Positions 7,820 to 15,034 of a stretch of 64,000 bases of DNA are shown in pieces; position 1 is the stretch's first letter, and every line of letters starts with the position of its first letter. A program made the translations under genes and the position numbers. The notes under the pieces were generated by a model that was not told the DNA's origin, ran no database searches, and saw only the letters and a list, made by a program, of their open reading frames with translations. Origin of the DNA: an uncultured Eggerthellaceae bacterium (GTDB taxonomy: Bacteria > Actinomycetota > Coriobacteriia > Coriobacteriales > Eggerthellaceae); NCBI GenBank assembly GCA_910584145.1, contig CAJTXX010000005.1:14647-78646 (forward strand), given 5' to 3'.

Positions 7820-8289
7820 TGAATGAAGGAAAGCGTTTCGAGCAGAAGTTCAGGGCATCCCTGAATCAATGCGGGTTCATTCTGCGCATCCCAGACAAGC
7901 TGATTATGCGTGGTGGTCATCTGCTATCAGAGCAGACGGAGGCGGATTTTATTGCCGTTGTCGGTGACGAAACCTACCTAATCGAATGCAAGGCCGTAGG
8001 AGCGAAATCGCTGCCATACAAGAACGTGAAAGAGCATCAGGAGCAATCGCTTCACGAGTTCGACCACGCTGGCAAGCATTCGCATGGAATCCTTGCTGTC
8101 GAGTTCTATGACAGGAAGCGGTACGGCTCTAGGAACGACATGTTCCTCATGCCGATTGAGACATGGCTTGCGTTCAAAGACGAAGAGAACCGTAAGTCTA
8201 TGCCGATAGCGGTGTTCGAGGAGCGAGGCGTGAAATGCCCTTACGAGAAGGGCAAGTACGTTCTCGACTTTAGGGCGTGGTCTGCATGA
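7819..8289 (+). CDS. RecU-like Holliday-junction resolvase
   Basis: A 156-residue PD-(D/E)XK nuclease resembling RecU. The catalytic pattern is EADFIAVVGDETYLIECKA (Asp near residue 37, Glu-x-Lys near 48-50), preceded by an N-terminal helix (GKRFEQKFRASL). RecU cuts four-way DNA junctions during recombination and packaging. ATG 7819 is favoured over GTG 7816 because gaggtg is placed correctly. It lies in the early operon between the HNH gene and the sigma-like regulator. Confidence 0.75.
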   Translation: MNEGKRFEQKFRASLNQCGFILRIPDKLIMRGGHLLSEQTEADFIAVVGDETYLIECKAVGAKSLPYKNVKEHQEQSLHEFDHAGKHSHGILAVEFYDRKRYGSRNDMFLMPIETWLAFKDEENRKSMPIAVFEERGVKCPYEKGKYVLDFRAWSA

Positions 8290-8744
8290 GGATGAAGCTC
8301 ACGAGAGAACAGAAGATTGCTGACCGTTTCCTGCGTTCGTTCGACATGGTAGAAGAACGCCTCGAATCGAGCATAGCGGGTCTGGAGGCTGCTGAATCAG
8401 CTCAGAAGTCCATTACCAGCTCGATAGGTGCGATGGGCTTCGGAGGAACCAATCGTGACAAGATGTGCGACAACCTTGCTCGCATAGACAAGGCGATTGA
8501 CGACATCAGCGAATATGCTGGCAGGTTCTCCGAATCCTTCAAGGAAATCGAGACGTTCGTAAGCGAGGTGCAGCGTATCGACCCTAAAGCAGGGCGCGTT
8601 CTGCGTTTGACCTACATCCAAAAGCTCACTGTGAAAGAAATCATGCAGAGGGACGAGACGGCCTACTCGAAGAAGTCGGTCTACGAGCATTTGAAGCGCG
8701 GTCTGGATGTCGCGTTTGAGTTGTTGGCGAAGGAGGAATCCTGA
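8286..8744 (+). CDS. Sigma-like late transcription regulator (ArpU/RinA/DUF1492 type)
   Basis: A 152-residue protein with a long helical N-terminal part and a C-terminal sigma-70 region-4-like helix-turn-helix (VLRLTYIQKLTVKEIMQRDE then SKKSVYEHLKRGLDVAFELL). ArpU, RinA and DUF1492 members of similar size activate late packaging and structural genes in phages of Gram-positive hosts. Its position at the end of the early replication operon fits. ATG 8286 overlaps the previous stop; ATG 8292 is an alternative. Confidence 0.75.
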   Translation: MRMKLTREQKIADRFLRSFDMVEERLESSIAGLEAAESAQKSITSSIGAMGFGGTNRDKMCDNLARIDKAIDDISEYAGRFSESFKEIETFVSEVQRIDPKAGRVLRLTYIQKLTVKEIMQRDETAYSKKSVYEHLKRGLDVAFELLAKEES

Positions 8745-8965
8745 TGGTATGGACTGACGACCCCGCCCACGACTGGGATGTTTACTGCGATATGCAGGAG
8801 AAAGCCTATAAAGCCCTGATTCAGGACAAGACGTGCCGCGATTGCGGCAACTGTGAAGTCAACCCCGATGACGACAGCAGATGGGGTTGGTGCAGGGACA
8901 TCGGAGAGTACGTGACGCTCGATGACCCTGTGAGCGATATAGATTGCGAGGCGTTCGAGGAATGA
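8744..8965 (+). CDS. Small cysteine-containing phage protein
   Basis: A 73-residue acidic protein with CRDCGNC near the centre and further cysteines at GWCRD and DIDCEAF, a pattern that suggests one bound zinc ion. It starts at ATG 8744, sharing a base with the preceding stop. No family is recognised beyond a general resemblance to small zinc-ribbon phage proteins. Confidence 0.6.
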   Translation: MVWTDDPAHDWDVYCDMQEKAYKALIQDKTCRDCGNCEVNPDDDSRWGWCRDIGEYVTLDDPVSDIDCEAFEE

Positions 8966-9162
8966 AAGTTGAACTGACAAACAAGGTCGAGCCGTGTCCC
9001 CAGCCGTGCGATGACTTTGAGTTCATCTTGGATGAACTCAACCAGTACGACAGGCGGCACGGCGGCAATATCCATGTGCTTGTGGACTGCGCTCATTCAG
9101 CAGTCTGTAAGTTTAGGGGTAAGGAGGATAACGATGGCGAAATACCGCAAGAAGCCCGTTGA
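8962..9162 (+). CDS. Small phage protein, 66 aa
   Basis: ATG 8962 overlaps the previous stop by 4 bp (ATGA). The protein is acidic in the middle (CDDFEFILDELNQYD) and has four cysteines. Its 3' end overlaps the start of the amber-interrupted gene at 9134. Function unknown. Confidence 0.55.
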   Translation: MKVELTNKVEPCPQPCDDFEFILDELNQYDRRHGGNIHVLVDCAHSAVCKFRGKEDNDGEIPQEAR

Positions 9163-9385
9163 GATTGAAGCGTAGCAGATAGGAAGCGACGAGCCTTGGC
9201 CTGACTGGTTAGAGGATGCCATCTATGTGAAACAGACGGTTGAAATCAGAAATAACCGCTGGATATTACACACGCTCGAAGGTGACCATCTAGCCAGAAA
9301 GCACGACTACATCATCAGAGGTGTTCAGGGCGAGCTGTATCCCTGCAAGCCTGACATCTTCAAGCAGACGTATGAGGAGGTCTAA
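9134..9385 (+). pseudogene. Conserved phage protein interrupted by an in-frame amber codon
   Basis: From ATG 9134 (behind aaggaggata) the frame reads MAKYRKKPVEIEA, then TAG at 9173-9175, then continues open in the same frame to TAA 9385 with TLEGDHLARKHDYIIRGVQG and ELYPCKPDIFKQTYEEV. Both halves match a family very common in phages of Gram-positive bacteria (start MAKYRKKPV-IEA-QW, end GE-YPCKPDIF--TYEEV), so the stop lies inside a normally continuous gene. TAG is used as a genuine stop elsewhere in this phage and no amber-suppressor tRNA is in the window, so a nonsense mutation is the simplest reading. Readthrough remains possible. Confidence 0.8.
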
Positions 9386-9390
9386 GAGTA

Positions 9391-9528
9391 ATGGAAAAGT
9401 TCACTAACACCCTGACGAAGGTATGCACGGTCATCTTTGTGGGGATTCTGATTGTCCTGTCCGTCCTGATTGCGGCTGCGCTGGCCTGCGGATGTGTCGG
9501 CATCATCAGGTGGGGGCTTGGATTCTAA
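9391..9528 (+). CDS. Small membrane protein, 45 aa
   Basis: ATG 9391 to TAA 9528. The product MEKFTNTLTKVCTVIFVGIL continues into a single hydrophobic helix of about 25 residues (FVGILIVLSVLIAAALACGC) with a short C-terminal tail. The gaggagg that ends the preceding gene can serve as its ribosome binding site. Function unknown; small single-pass proteins are common in early phage operons. Confidence 0.55.
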   Translation: MEKFTNTLTKVCTVIFVGILIVLSVLIAAALACGCVGIIRWGLGF

Positions 9529-9547
9529 GGAAAAGAGGCGACGTGAT

Positions 9548-9967
9548 ATGCCAATGAAGAATTACAGAACGACAGTTCCAGCGGAAAAGACAATCGGTCA
9601 GATTCAGGGCATTCTCGCCAAGCATGGCGTTAGGCGCATGATGCTCGAATATGACGAATCTGGAAACGCAATAGGACTTGCATTTGTGATTGAGGGAGCT
9701 GGTAGCTTTCAACTTCCAGCACGGGTTGAAAACGTTCAAGCCATATTGAAGAGGCAGAAGGTCGCTTCCGATATGCAACATGCGTCGAATACGGCTTGGA
9801 GGAATATCAAGGACTGGATTGACGCTCAGATTGCGCTTGTTGAGACGGGTCAGATTGAGTTGCAAGAGGCGATGCTTCCGTATTTGACGGTGTCTAACAA
9901 TCAAACGCTCTACATGAAGATGAAAGACGAGCCAAAGCCAAAGATGATTGCTGGAGGTACGGAATAA
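9548..9967 (+). CDS. Conserved phage protein, 139 aa
   Basis: Start chosen at ATG 9548 behind agaggcgacg. The sequence begins MPMKNYRTTVPAEKTIGQIQ and continues with HGVRRMMLEYDES, which resembles a conserved phage family of unknown function found in early regions of siphoviruses (pattern NYTT-VP-EKTI-EI---L---GA). The C-terminal half is helical and ends in a charged tail. The upstream in-frame extension overlaps the small membrane protein and is not used. Confidence 0.65.
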   Translation: MPMKNYRTTVPAEKTIGQIQGILAKHGVRRMMLEYDESGNAIGLAFVIEGAGSFQLPARVENVQAILKRQKVASDMQHASNTAWRNIKDWIDAQIALVETGQIELQEAMLPYLTVSNNQTLYMKMKDEPKPKMIAGGTE

Positions 9968-10221
9968 TGGGCGAGTTCATTTTCCCAAAAAACAAGAAAG
10001 CGGCTGAGAGCACGATATTCCAGCAAGCTGAGAAGGTTGTCGAGGAAGCCAACGAGGTAAAGGAAGCTGTCTGTGAAATGGACGACTGGAACATCCTCAC
10101 GGAAACCTACGACTGCATTAACTCGTGCGAGGGAATCCTGCGAAAGTATCCGAAGGAGCTTCGTCAAAAGGCGCACGATGCCGTCAGGAGCAAGTGCAAG
10201 AATCGAGGCGACTATGAGTAA
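9967..10221 (+). CDS. MazG-like NTP pyrophosphohydrolase, short
   Basis: An 84-residue all-helical protein with the metal-binding layout of the MazG/dUTPase-2 superfamily: EKVVEEANEVKEA (E-E-x-x-E) about residues 24-36, then ILTETYDCINSCEGIL with Glu and Asp four residues apart. Such phage enzymes hydrolyse nucleoside triphosphates, possibly non-canonical nucleotides or alarmones. It is shorter than most MazG domains. ATG 9967 shares its first base with the previous stop. Confidence 0.6.
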   Translation: MGEFIFPKNKKAAESTIFQQAEKVVEEANEVKEAVCEMDDWNILTETYDCINSCEGILRKYPKELRQKAHDAVRSKCKNRGDYE

Positions 10222-10489
10222 GTTAATCAAGGTGACAATCGAAGCTGAGAACGGCGAAAAGTCGGTCATAGAATGCGATGGTTTTTTCGGTACGTGCATT
10301 CAACACGTGGACAAGTCGAAAGAGGGCTACTTAACCGATAGATACTTCCAGTCGGTATGCGGAAATATCGACTATAGCGATGGTTGCCGAGCAATTGTTG
10401 CCCTTGCCTCATGGCTTTACGACGATTTTATTAAGGCGCAAATGAGAGGAGGAACTGTAGATGGGAGACAAGATTGTCAAAGCCGATAA
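10214..10489 (+). CDS. Phage protein of unknown function, 91 aa
   Basis: Start chosen at ATG 10214 inside the end of the MazG-like gene (cgaggcg upstream). The product begins MSKLIKVTIEAENGEKSVIE, mixed alpha/beta, with two cysteines (ECDGFFGTC). The longer upstream frame is a shadow. It overlaps the next gene by 29 bp. Confidence 0.55.
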   Translation: MSKLIKVTIEAENGEKSVIECDGFFGTCIQHVDKSKEGYLTDRYFQSVCGNIDYSDGCRAIVALASWLYDDFIKAQMRGGTVDGRQDCQSR

Positions 10490-11258
10490 ATGCAACGCTA
10501 ATGTGATGCGCGAGCTTCTGCGAATGAAGTTCGACGACCACAGACGCTACGCAGTTGCAGAGGAAGTTGGCAATCAGACGGGCTTCCAGAAACGTCGCCT
10601 CGATATGGTTGTGGTCGATGTCTACGAATCTAACGGCTACAGTGTTGAGGGCATAGAAATCAAGGTAAGCAAGGCAGACTTACGGCGTGAGCTTCAGGAC
10701 AGCTCTAAGCACAACATCTTCTTCGACGACCTAGATTACTACAGCTTGGCTGCGCCCTTAGATGTGATAGACAAAGACCTCATACCGAAGCACTGGGGCA
10801 TCTACGCGGCGAAGTTGCGCAGCGACGGTGGGTGGTATCTGCAAACAATCAGGAAGCCGTTATCGCTTCACGATAAGCAGGTAGCTACGATAGGCCGTGG
10901 CTTCTTTGCTTGCTTGTCACGTGCTATAGCTTGTCAGTCGCCTACAGCATCAAAGCTCAATCAAGCAGAGCGGCGCGGTATTGAGAAGGGAATCGAGCAA
11001 GAGAAGCGTAATAGCGGCTATCGCATCAAGAGAGCTGACGAGAATCTGGAGCGGTTGAACGAGCTGGAGCAGTTGTTCGAGAAGTGCCGACTTTGGGGCG
11101 ACGGTAGCGTAGAGAAGGGCATAGCCAAGTTCGAGGCATTCATGCAGATTGGCGAGATTGATTGGATTACCCGCAAGCTCGAAACTGCCAACGAGGACTT
11201 GGCGCGCTCAATCAAGATGCTTAACGTAATCCAAGCGGCTGGTGAGAGCGTTGGATGA
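10461..11258 (+). CDS. MmcB-like PD-(D/E)XK nuclease-fold protein
   Basis: A 265-residue protein. The first 140 residues resemble MmcB-type DNA-repair nucleases: RRLDMVVVDVYE, then VEGIEIKVSKADLRREL with the E-x-K catalytic pair, then DDLDYYSLAAP and IPKHWGIYA, which match the EIKVSRxDF and YxAVP pattern of that family. The C-terminal 100 residues are a long coiled coil (about 180-260). The role is probably in DNA repair, host DNA degradation or phage recombination. ATG 10461 follows gagaggaggaac. Confidence 0.65.
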   Translation: MGDKIVKADKCNANVMRELLRMKFDDHRRYAVAEEVGNQTGFQKRRLDMVVVDVYESNGYSVEGIEIKVSKADLRRELQDSSKHNIFFDDLDYYSLAAPLDVIDKDLIPKHWGIYAAKLRSDGGWYLQTIRKPLSLHDKQVATIGRGFFACLSRAIACQSPTASKLNQAERRGIEKGIEQEKRNSGYRIKRADENLERLNELEQLFEKCRLWGDGSVEKGIAKFEAFMQIGEIDWITRKLETANEDLARSIKMLNVIQAAGESVG

Positions 11259-11442
11259 TGATTACCCGATTATAGAGCGAACGCATGATGCGAATAAGGT
11301 TGCTTTAGCTTGCCTATGCTATGGATGCTCCATTGAAAAGGCTGCTACACGTGTTCTGGACAACCCAGAGCGTTTCTTGAAATCATGGAGAGCAAGCCTA
11401 AAGCAGATGGAGGTCGAGCGGGATAAGCTGGCGCGGAACTAA
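11242..11442 (+). CDS. Small phage protein, 66 aa
   Basis: The frame opens at GTG 11242 (alternatively TTG 11251) inside the end of the nuclease-fold gene. The product (LACLCYGCSIEKAATRVLDN in the middle, basic C-terminus) is helical. It is the last plus-strand gene before a strong hairpin and the minus-strand accessory block. Function unknown; start uncertain. Confidence 0.5.
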   Translation: MRALDDDYPIIERTHDANKVALACLCYGCSIEKAATRVLDNPERFLKSWRASLKQMEVERDKLARN

Positions 11443-11446
11443 GAAA

Positions 11447-11472
11447 TCAGGGGCGCACTATCGCGCCCCTGA
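11447..11472. terminator. Bidirectional terminator
   Basis: Perfect 10-bp inverted repeat TCAGGGGCGC-actatc-GCGCCCCTGA between convergent genes (plus strand ends at 11442, minus strand at 11476). It likely ends the early operon and the minus-strand block. Confidence 0.75.
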
Positions 11473-11475
11473 TGC

Positions 11476-11712
11476 TTACTCGTCCTCAACCTCGAACACG
11501 ATGCAGCTCTGGTCAGGCTCGAATACGCCATCGAATCGGATGATTGTCGATGAAATGGAAAGAAGTTCACGGGCGAGCAAGCCGTCAACGACACCGCCCT
11601 CTATTCCGTCTGAGTTCTCATAGAGAACACCAGAGCTATCGACGATGCGGACGTAACCCTCGAAAGTCTCGATGTCGTTCCGTGACCCGTCTATGATGTC
11701 TTGGATGGTCAT
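11476..11712 (-). CDS. Phage protein of unknown function, 78 aa
   Basis: Minus-strand gene beginning MTIQDIIDGSRNDIETFEGY at ATG 11712. It is acidic, beta-rich and ends EVEDE. It is the last gene of the minus-strand block and faces the early operon across the terminator at 11447. No family recognised; the composition suggests a small single-domain soluble protein. Confidence 0.6.
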   Translation of the reverse strand: MTIQDIIDGSRNDIETFEGYVRIVDSSGVLYENSDGIEGGVVDGLLARELLSISSTIIRFDGVFEPDQSCIVFEVEDE

Positions 11713-11750
11713 AGCGTCAACCTTTCTAACGATGTCCTACATTATAGGGG

Positions 11751-12392
11751 CTAGTCGAGCCTGAACGTCAGCTTCCCTAATCCTTGGCGGAAATGGTCAA
11801 TGTGAAGCAATAGAGGGTCGTCCGCGTCGCGGTATGCGCTCAAACAGGGGTGCTTCTCGCCCATGCCTCGCTGCTTCTGCTCCTCTTGGTCTTTGATGCG
11901 TTCGGCTTTTGCAGTCGTTTCTGGGTCGAACACGAACTCGTCACCGTAGATATACTTGTCTACGTTGCGCTCTACGCTCTGCCAGTTGGAGGCAAACACC
12001 CGATAGCCTGATAGGTCGGGAAGCACCACGACGCGCTCAAAGCTGCAATTCAGATGCTTGTTGATGGCCTCGCAGATACCGTCCAGCGTGTAGGGGAACA
12101 GCAGGTTGCGGTCTATGTCGTGGCGGTTCACGTTCGCGTCGTCGTCGGTGCTATTGGTTATCTCGTGGCAGCTATCGAGCCAAGCAATGCGCTCGCCCTT
12201 GCAAAGGTCTGGGTATGATTTGCGCCATTCCTGTGAGTAAGGATTGCCGTGAATCTCCATGTAGTAACGTTTTCCATCATCGGCTGTGAAAGCCGAGCGG
12301 ATGCGCGGGTTCCCTACGTCGTTGCAATCATCGAGCCACATCCCCGCGCCCTCGAAATAGAGGACACGGGCATCTTCTGGGCGGCGTTCCAT
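11751..12392 (-). CDS. Phage protein of unknown function, 213 aa
   Basis: Minus-strand 213-residue soluble protein starting MERRPEDARVLYFEGAGMWL. It has an aromatic and acidic N-terminal domain (up to about residue 110) and a charged helical segment around residue 165-180 (TTAKAERIKDQEEQKQRG). No diagnostic motif. It starts 1 bp after the stop of the neighbouring minus-strand gene, which suggests coupling. Confidence 0.6.
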   Translation of the reverse strand: MERRPEDARVLYFEGAGMWLDDCNDVGNPRIRSAFTADDGKRYYMEIHGNPYSQEWRKSYPDLCKGERIAWLDSCHEITNSTDDDANVNRHDIDRNLLFPYTLDGICEAINKHLNCSFERVVVLPDLSGYRVFASNWQSVERNVDKYIYGDEFVFDPETTAKAERIKDQEEQKQRGMGEKHPCLSAYRDADDPLLLHIDHFRQGLGKLTFRLD

Positions 12393-12393
12393 G

Positions 12394-12582
12394 CTAAAGC
12401 TCCTTCCATTCGGTCAGCCCTGCGGCTGTCATTTCCTCCTGCGTCAACTCGCGTATGCAAGTGACTGTGACATCTTTAGGTGTGTCGTCGCCTATGACGC
12501 TGCTGCGCTCAATCATCAGCACTACATTCGACGGCAGGTCGTCTCTTGTGACGGCATCATTTCCCTTGTAGCGATAAAGCAT
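12394..12582 (-). CDS. Small phage protein, 62 aa
   Basis: Start set at ATG 12582 behind agggaggtacgca on the minus strand; the longer frame to 12669 lies inside the upstream gene. The product begins MLYRYKGNDAVTRDDLPSNV, small and mixed. It overlaps the upstream gene by 26 bp and is followed after 1 bp by the next gene, so it belongs to one operon. Confidence 0.6.
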   Translation of the reverse strand: MLYRYKGNDAVTRDDLPSNVVLMIERSSVIGDDTPKDVTVTCIRELTQEEMTAAGLTEWKEL

Positions 12583-12892
12583 TGCGTACCTCCCTTTCGC
12601 ATTCCTCCAACTCTTTCTCGATGGCCTTTGCATCATCGAGAAGAACGGCGTATGAATCAGGCACCCCACGCTTGCCCCTGCTTTCAGCCCAGAGTTCTAC
12701 GTGTTCGTCAACGTCGAAGAACTCGCGTTCTTGCTCGAATATCCGTAACAGGTCGTTGCTTTCAGATTCGATGCAGTAGTCCTCGCCCGCTGGCGAATAC
12801 CATTCCAAGAACGTGCCGCCGTTCTCGTTGAAGTCAACTCGCCAGTTGCGGGCTTCAAGGGCGGCGACTGCCGCCTCGTTTCCCTTGTCCAT
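12557..12892 (-). CDS. Phage protein of unknown function, 111 aa
   Basis: Minus-strand gene starting at ATG 12892 with a good ribosome binding site (aggaggtaaggac). It is very acidic in the centre (ESESNDLLRIFEQEREFFDV) and has a C-terminal coiled-coil helix (AKAIEKELEECEREVRNA). No family recognised. It is part of the tightly packed minus-strand accessory operon. Confidence 0.6.
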   Translation of the reverse strand: MDKGNEAAVAALEARNWRVDFNENGGTFLEWYSPAGEDYCIESESNDLLRIFEQEREFFDVDEHVELWAESRGKRGVPDSYAVLLDDAKAIEKELEECEREVRNALSLQGK

Positions 12893-12903
12893 GTCCTTAC
12901 CTC

Positions 12904-13617
12904 CTATGCAAGCATGAATGCACTGTTACCCGCAGCCACGCGCCCTGCCATGACGGCATCGCGCCCAGCTTGCCTACCAGCCTCGCGGCTCGCGCTATCT
13001 CCGTATCGCGTGAACTTCACGGGACGGCCTTTCGTGAAATCTTTAGAAAGCTCTGTGTATGCGTCGTTCACCTTTGGCGGACAAACAATCATCAGAGCTT
13101 GCGACTGCTTTTCCAGAACGCTCTCAACACCCTCGATGTAAGCAGTCACAAAGTCGTCGTACAGCCACTTGCGCTGCACGCCCCAGTTTCCTTGGCGCAT
13201 AAGCTCTTCCTCACGCTTCTTCGCGTGTTTGAGGGCTTGCTTATGCCCCACGGATGCAAGTCGTTCATAGACGATTCTTGCGGCTTCCGCGTCGTGCTTA
13301 TACCCATAGAAAACACAATGAGCAGTGCGCTTCAATGCGGTTATGCTCGTGTAGTTCATGCGAATGAAAAACTTGCAGCGGAAGTTCTCTGCTACGACCT
13401 GAGCGAGTATCGCTTCCCAAGCACGTCCACGCTTCGTCATGGCTTCTTCGATAGGCTCTGAATCGCCGCCCAGCTCAAAGTCGTTCACGTCGTATTCGGC
13501 CATGAGCTTCTGCGCCATGAGCGCGGCCTGTATAGCCTCCTGCTCGGTAGCCCCTCGCTGCTCGGTCACAGCCAGCAGTTTCTTGATGCGTTCAATCAGT
13601 TTCTCGCGGTCTTGCAT
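12904..13617 (-). CDS. DUF2786-domain protein
   Basis: A 237-residue protein, start ATG 13617 behind agaggac. The N-terminal 45 residues match DUF2786 (LIERIKKLLAVTEQRGATEQ, then AQKLMAEYDVNDF). The rest resembles the domain that usually follows DUF2786 in phage and plasmid proteins (HCVFYGYKHDAEAARIVYER) and ends in an Arg/Gly/Ala-rich tail. The biochemical function is unknown. It sits upstream of three other minus-strand genes. Confidence 0.75.
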   Translation of the reverse strand: MQDREKLIERIKKLLAVTEQRGATEQEAIQAALMAQKLMAEYDVNDFELGGDSEPIEEAMTKRGRAWEAILAQVVAENFRCKFFIRMNYTSITALKRTAHCVFYGYKHDAEAARIVYERLASVGHKQALKHAKKREEELMRQGNWGVQRKWLYDDFVTAYIEGVESVLEKQSQALMIVCPPKVNDAYTELSKDFTKGRPVKFTRYGDSASREAGRQAGRDAVMAGRVAAGNSAFMLA

Positions 13618-13644
13618 TTTGTCCTCTTTCCTAGTCAATGAAGC

Positions 13645-13663
13645 AGCCCCCATATAGGGGGCT
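13645..13663. terminator. Terminator-like hairpin
   Basis: AGCCCCC-atata-GGGGGCT, a perfect 7-bp stem with a 5-nt loop just downstream of the minus-strand J-domain gene. There is no long T run, so termination efficiency is uncertain. Confidence 0.55.
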
Positions 13664-13668
13664 TGCTC

Positions 13669-14163
13669 CTAAGTCGTCAGGGCTTGCCTTACGTTTTGTG
13701 TTCCTGCTATCTGCTGCGAGCCGTACTTGCCCCGAATCCAGCCCATAGACGCTGCCTTGTGGTGGCGTTTCGGCTTGTCCTCGGATGGATGCCAGTACCA
13801 TTTGTGCTTGCTCTTCGACCAACGACACCCTGCGGCTTTGATGTCATCCTTGGCTTCGTAAGTGTTTCCGCTTATCCAAAGCCAAGAGCCGCAAAGCTCA
13901 ATCTCGATGCCGTCAATCTTCAAGAGCATTTCGATGACGCGCTTAAACTCCTCTGGCGTTTCGCTTGTGGCCGTAACCGTCGAATCAGGTTCAGCCGCAG
14001 CCGCATTCTGATGATGCTTCAAGCGCGCAAACGTCTTGTCATACTCGCAGTTGATAGCTTTCATCACGTCAACGTTGCCGCCCATGTCGGGATGGTTCTC
14101 CAAAGCGAGCTTCTTGTAAGCACGCTTCAGCTCTTCAAGGTCTTTACAGGCATCGAAATACAT
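13669..14163 (-). CDS. J-domain protein (DnaJ-like)
   Basis: A 164-residue protein with an N-terminal J domain whose invariant HPD tripeptide is present in ALENHPDMGGNVDVMKAIN (about residues 20-38), preceded by the basic helix ELKRAYKKLA. There are no Gly/Phe-rich or zinc-finger regions, so it is not a full DnaJ. The C-terminal half is a separate small domain rich in Trp and Lys (GCRWSKSKHKWYWHPSEDKP). J domains stimulate the ATPase of DnaK, so the phage may redirect host DnaK, for instance to replication complexes or repressors (inference). Confidence 0.85.
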   Translation of the reverse strand: MYFDACKDLEELKRAYKKLALENHPDMGGNVDVMKAINCEYDKTFARLKHHQNAAAAEPDSTVTATSETPEEFKRVIEMLLKIDGIEIELCGSWLWISGNTYEAKDDIKAAGCRWSKSKHKWYWHPSEDKPKRHHKAASMGWIRGKYGSQQIAGTQNVRQALTT

Positions 14164-14181
14164 AACGTCCTCCTAAAGTGA

Positions 14182-14204
14182 AGCGGGGCTGTATCAGCCC
14201 CGCT
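14182..14204 (-). terminator. Terminator of the 118-aa gene
   Basis: AGCGGGGCT-gtatc-AGCCCCGCT, perfect 9-bp stem, 7 bp past the end of the minus-strand gene at 14211. Confidence 0.7.
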
Positions 14205-14210
14205 CTTGCA

Positions 14211-14567
14211 TCAATCGGTTGTTCTGAAGAAGTAGCGCGTGTCCTCTTCGTTGAAGTTCCCATCGGTGTATGCGTAATCCATGCACTGATGGTAGAAACC
14301 CGCGTAAAGCTCGGATAGCTTCATGTTGCCCTTGCTGTAGAAATGCCAACACAACGTATTAGTCACTAAGCAAAGCTCTGCTAAATATTTGATGTCGTCT
14401 TTCCATTCATCAAAAGCCCGTTTGAATGTATCCGCCACCGCTTCAAGTCCGAACCGTTCCGCTATAGCAAAGTCATTCATAAAGGTTGTTTGCTCTGTAT
14501 AGCCGTCTAGGTTTAGATGTCTGCTTGCATTGATGCCGTAGACCTTTTTAGATGCAGCCGTGTTCAT
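14211..14567 (-). CDS. Accessory phage protein of unknown function, 118 aa
   Basis: Minus-strand protein beginning MNTAASKKVYGINASRHLNL, helical with many aromatic residues and a central hydrophobic segment (LAELCLVTNTLCWHFYSKGN). No family recognised. Its promoter region is the first copy of a 121-bp duplicated control sequence, shared with the 160-aa gene at 15466, so the two are probably co-regulated by the small HTH protein encoded divergently at 14769. Confidence 0.6.
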   Translation of the reverse strand: MNTAASKKVYGINASRHLNLDGYTEQTTFMNDFAIAERFGLEAVADTFKRAFDEWKDDIKYLAELCLVTNTLCWHFYSKGNMKLSELYAGFYHQCMDYAYTDGNFNEEDTRYFFRTTD

Positions 14568-14604
14568 GGTTGCCGCTCCTCTGCTGTAGGCTTGTTATTC
14601 CGTG

Positions 14605-14725
14605 TTTTCAAGGTGCTAAAGTGTTCTTAACTGAACAAGTAAACTATAACATAATGAACAAGCAAACTATAACAGAATGGCAAGGCTTCACAAAATCTGC
14701 ACAAGTAAACTTGTTCAAACCGTTA
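14605..14725. repeat. 121-bp direct repeat, copy 1 (divergent control region)
   Basis: Identical over 121 bp to 15987-16107. It contains two tandem units TGAACAAGTAAACTATAACA (14632) and TGAACAAGCAAACTATAACA (14655), each giving an extended -10 (TGTTATAGT) on the minus strand, plus the palindrome ACAAGT-aa-ACTTGT at 14701. It lies upstream of the minus-strand gene at 14211 and the plus-strand HTH gene. Confidence 0.9.
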
Positions 14726-14732
14726 TGTAAAC

Positions 14733-14761
14733 TTGTTCAATCTGATGAAGTTTGCTATCAT
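14733..14761 (+). promoter_or_regulatory. Promoter of the HTH gene, leaderless type
   Basis: TTGTTC (14733-14738), 17-bp spacer, TATCAT (14756-14761). The ATG of the HTH gene lies 8 bp after the -10 box, so the messenger would begin at or next to the start codon. The -35 box overlaps a TTGTTCA operator half-site. Confidence 0.55.
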
Positions 14762-14768
14762 GCAAGGC

Positions 14769-15023
14769 ATGAATGCTAAGCAAGCCATAGAACGTATGAT
14801 GAAGAAGAGCAGGTATAGCGCGTCTGCTCTGTCTTTGGCTATGGGAAAAGCTCGCACGTTCATAGGCTCAACGTTCTACAACAAGTCAACACCACGAGTT
14901 GATACCCTTGCGCAAGCCGCCGAGGTGATGGGATACAAGTTGCAGCTCACGAATGGCGACGATGTAATCACTATTGACGCTCCTGAGCCTGAGCAAGAAA
15001 AAACCCCGCCGAAGCGGGGTTAA
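14769..15023 (+). CDS. XRE-family HTH regulator of the accessory module
   Basis: An 84-residue HTH protein (MNAKQAIERMMKKSRYSASA, then LSLAMGKARTF, NKSTPRVDTLAQAAEVMGYK): one XRE-type domain over residues 1-60 and an acidic tail. Start ATG 14769 is chosen from the promoter position; ATG 14760 and 14745 are in-frame alternatives. It lies next to arrays of TGAACAAG/TTGTTCA half-sites, which are its most likely binding sites (inference). Its last codons form the stem of the terminator for the opposite-strand gene. Confidence 0.7.
   Translation: MNAKQAIERMMKKSRYSASALSLAMGKARTFIGSTFYNKSTPRVDTLAQAAEVMGYKLQLTNGDDVITIDAPEPEQEKTPPKRG
15002..15021 (-). terminator. Rho-independent terminator for the minus strand
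   Basis: AACCCCGC-cgaa-GCGGGGTT followed on the minus strand by TTTTTTC. It lies inside the 3' end of the plus-strand HTH gene and ends the convergent minus-strand gene at 15035. Confidence 0.8.
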
Positions 15024-15034
15024 TGGTTGCGGGT

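Noticed and set aside
9173..9175. TAG as a reassigned sense codon in this phage
   Set aside because: Many phage genes here end in TAG at conserved lengths, and none of the three phage tRNAs has a CUA anticodon.
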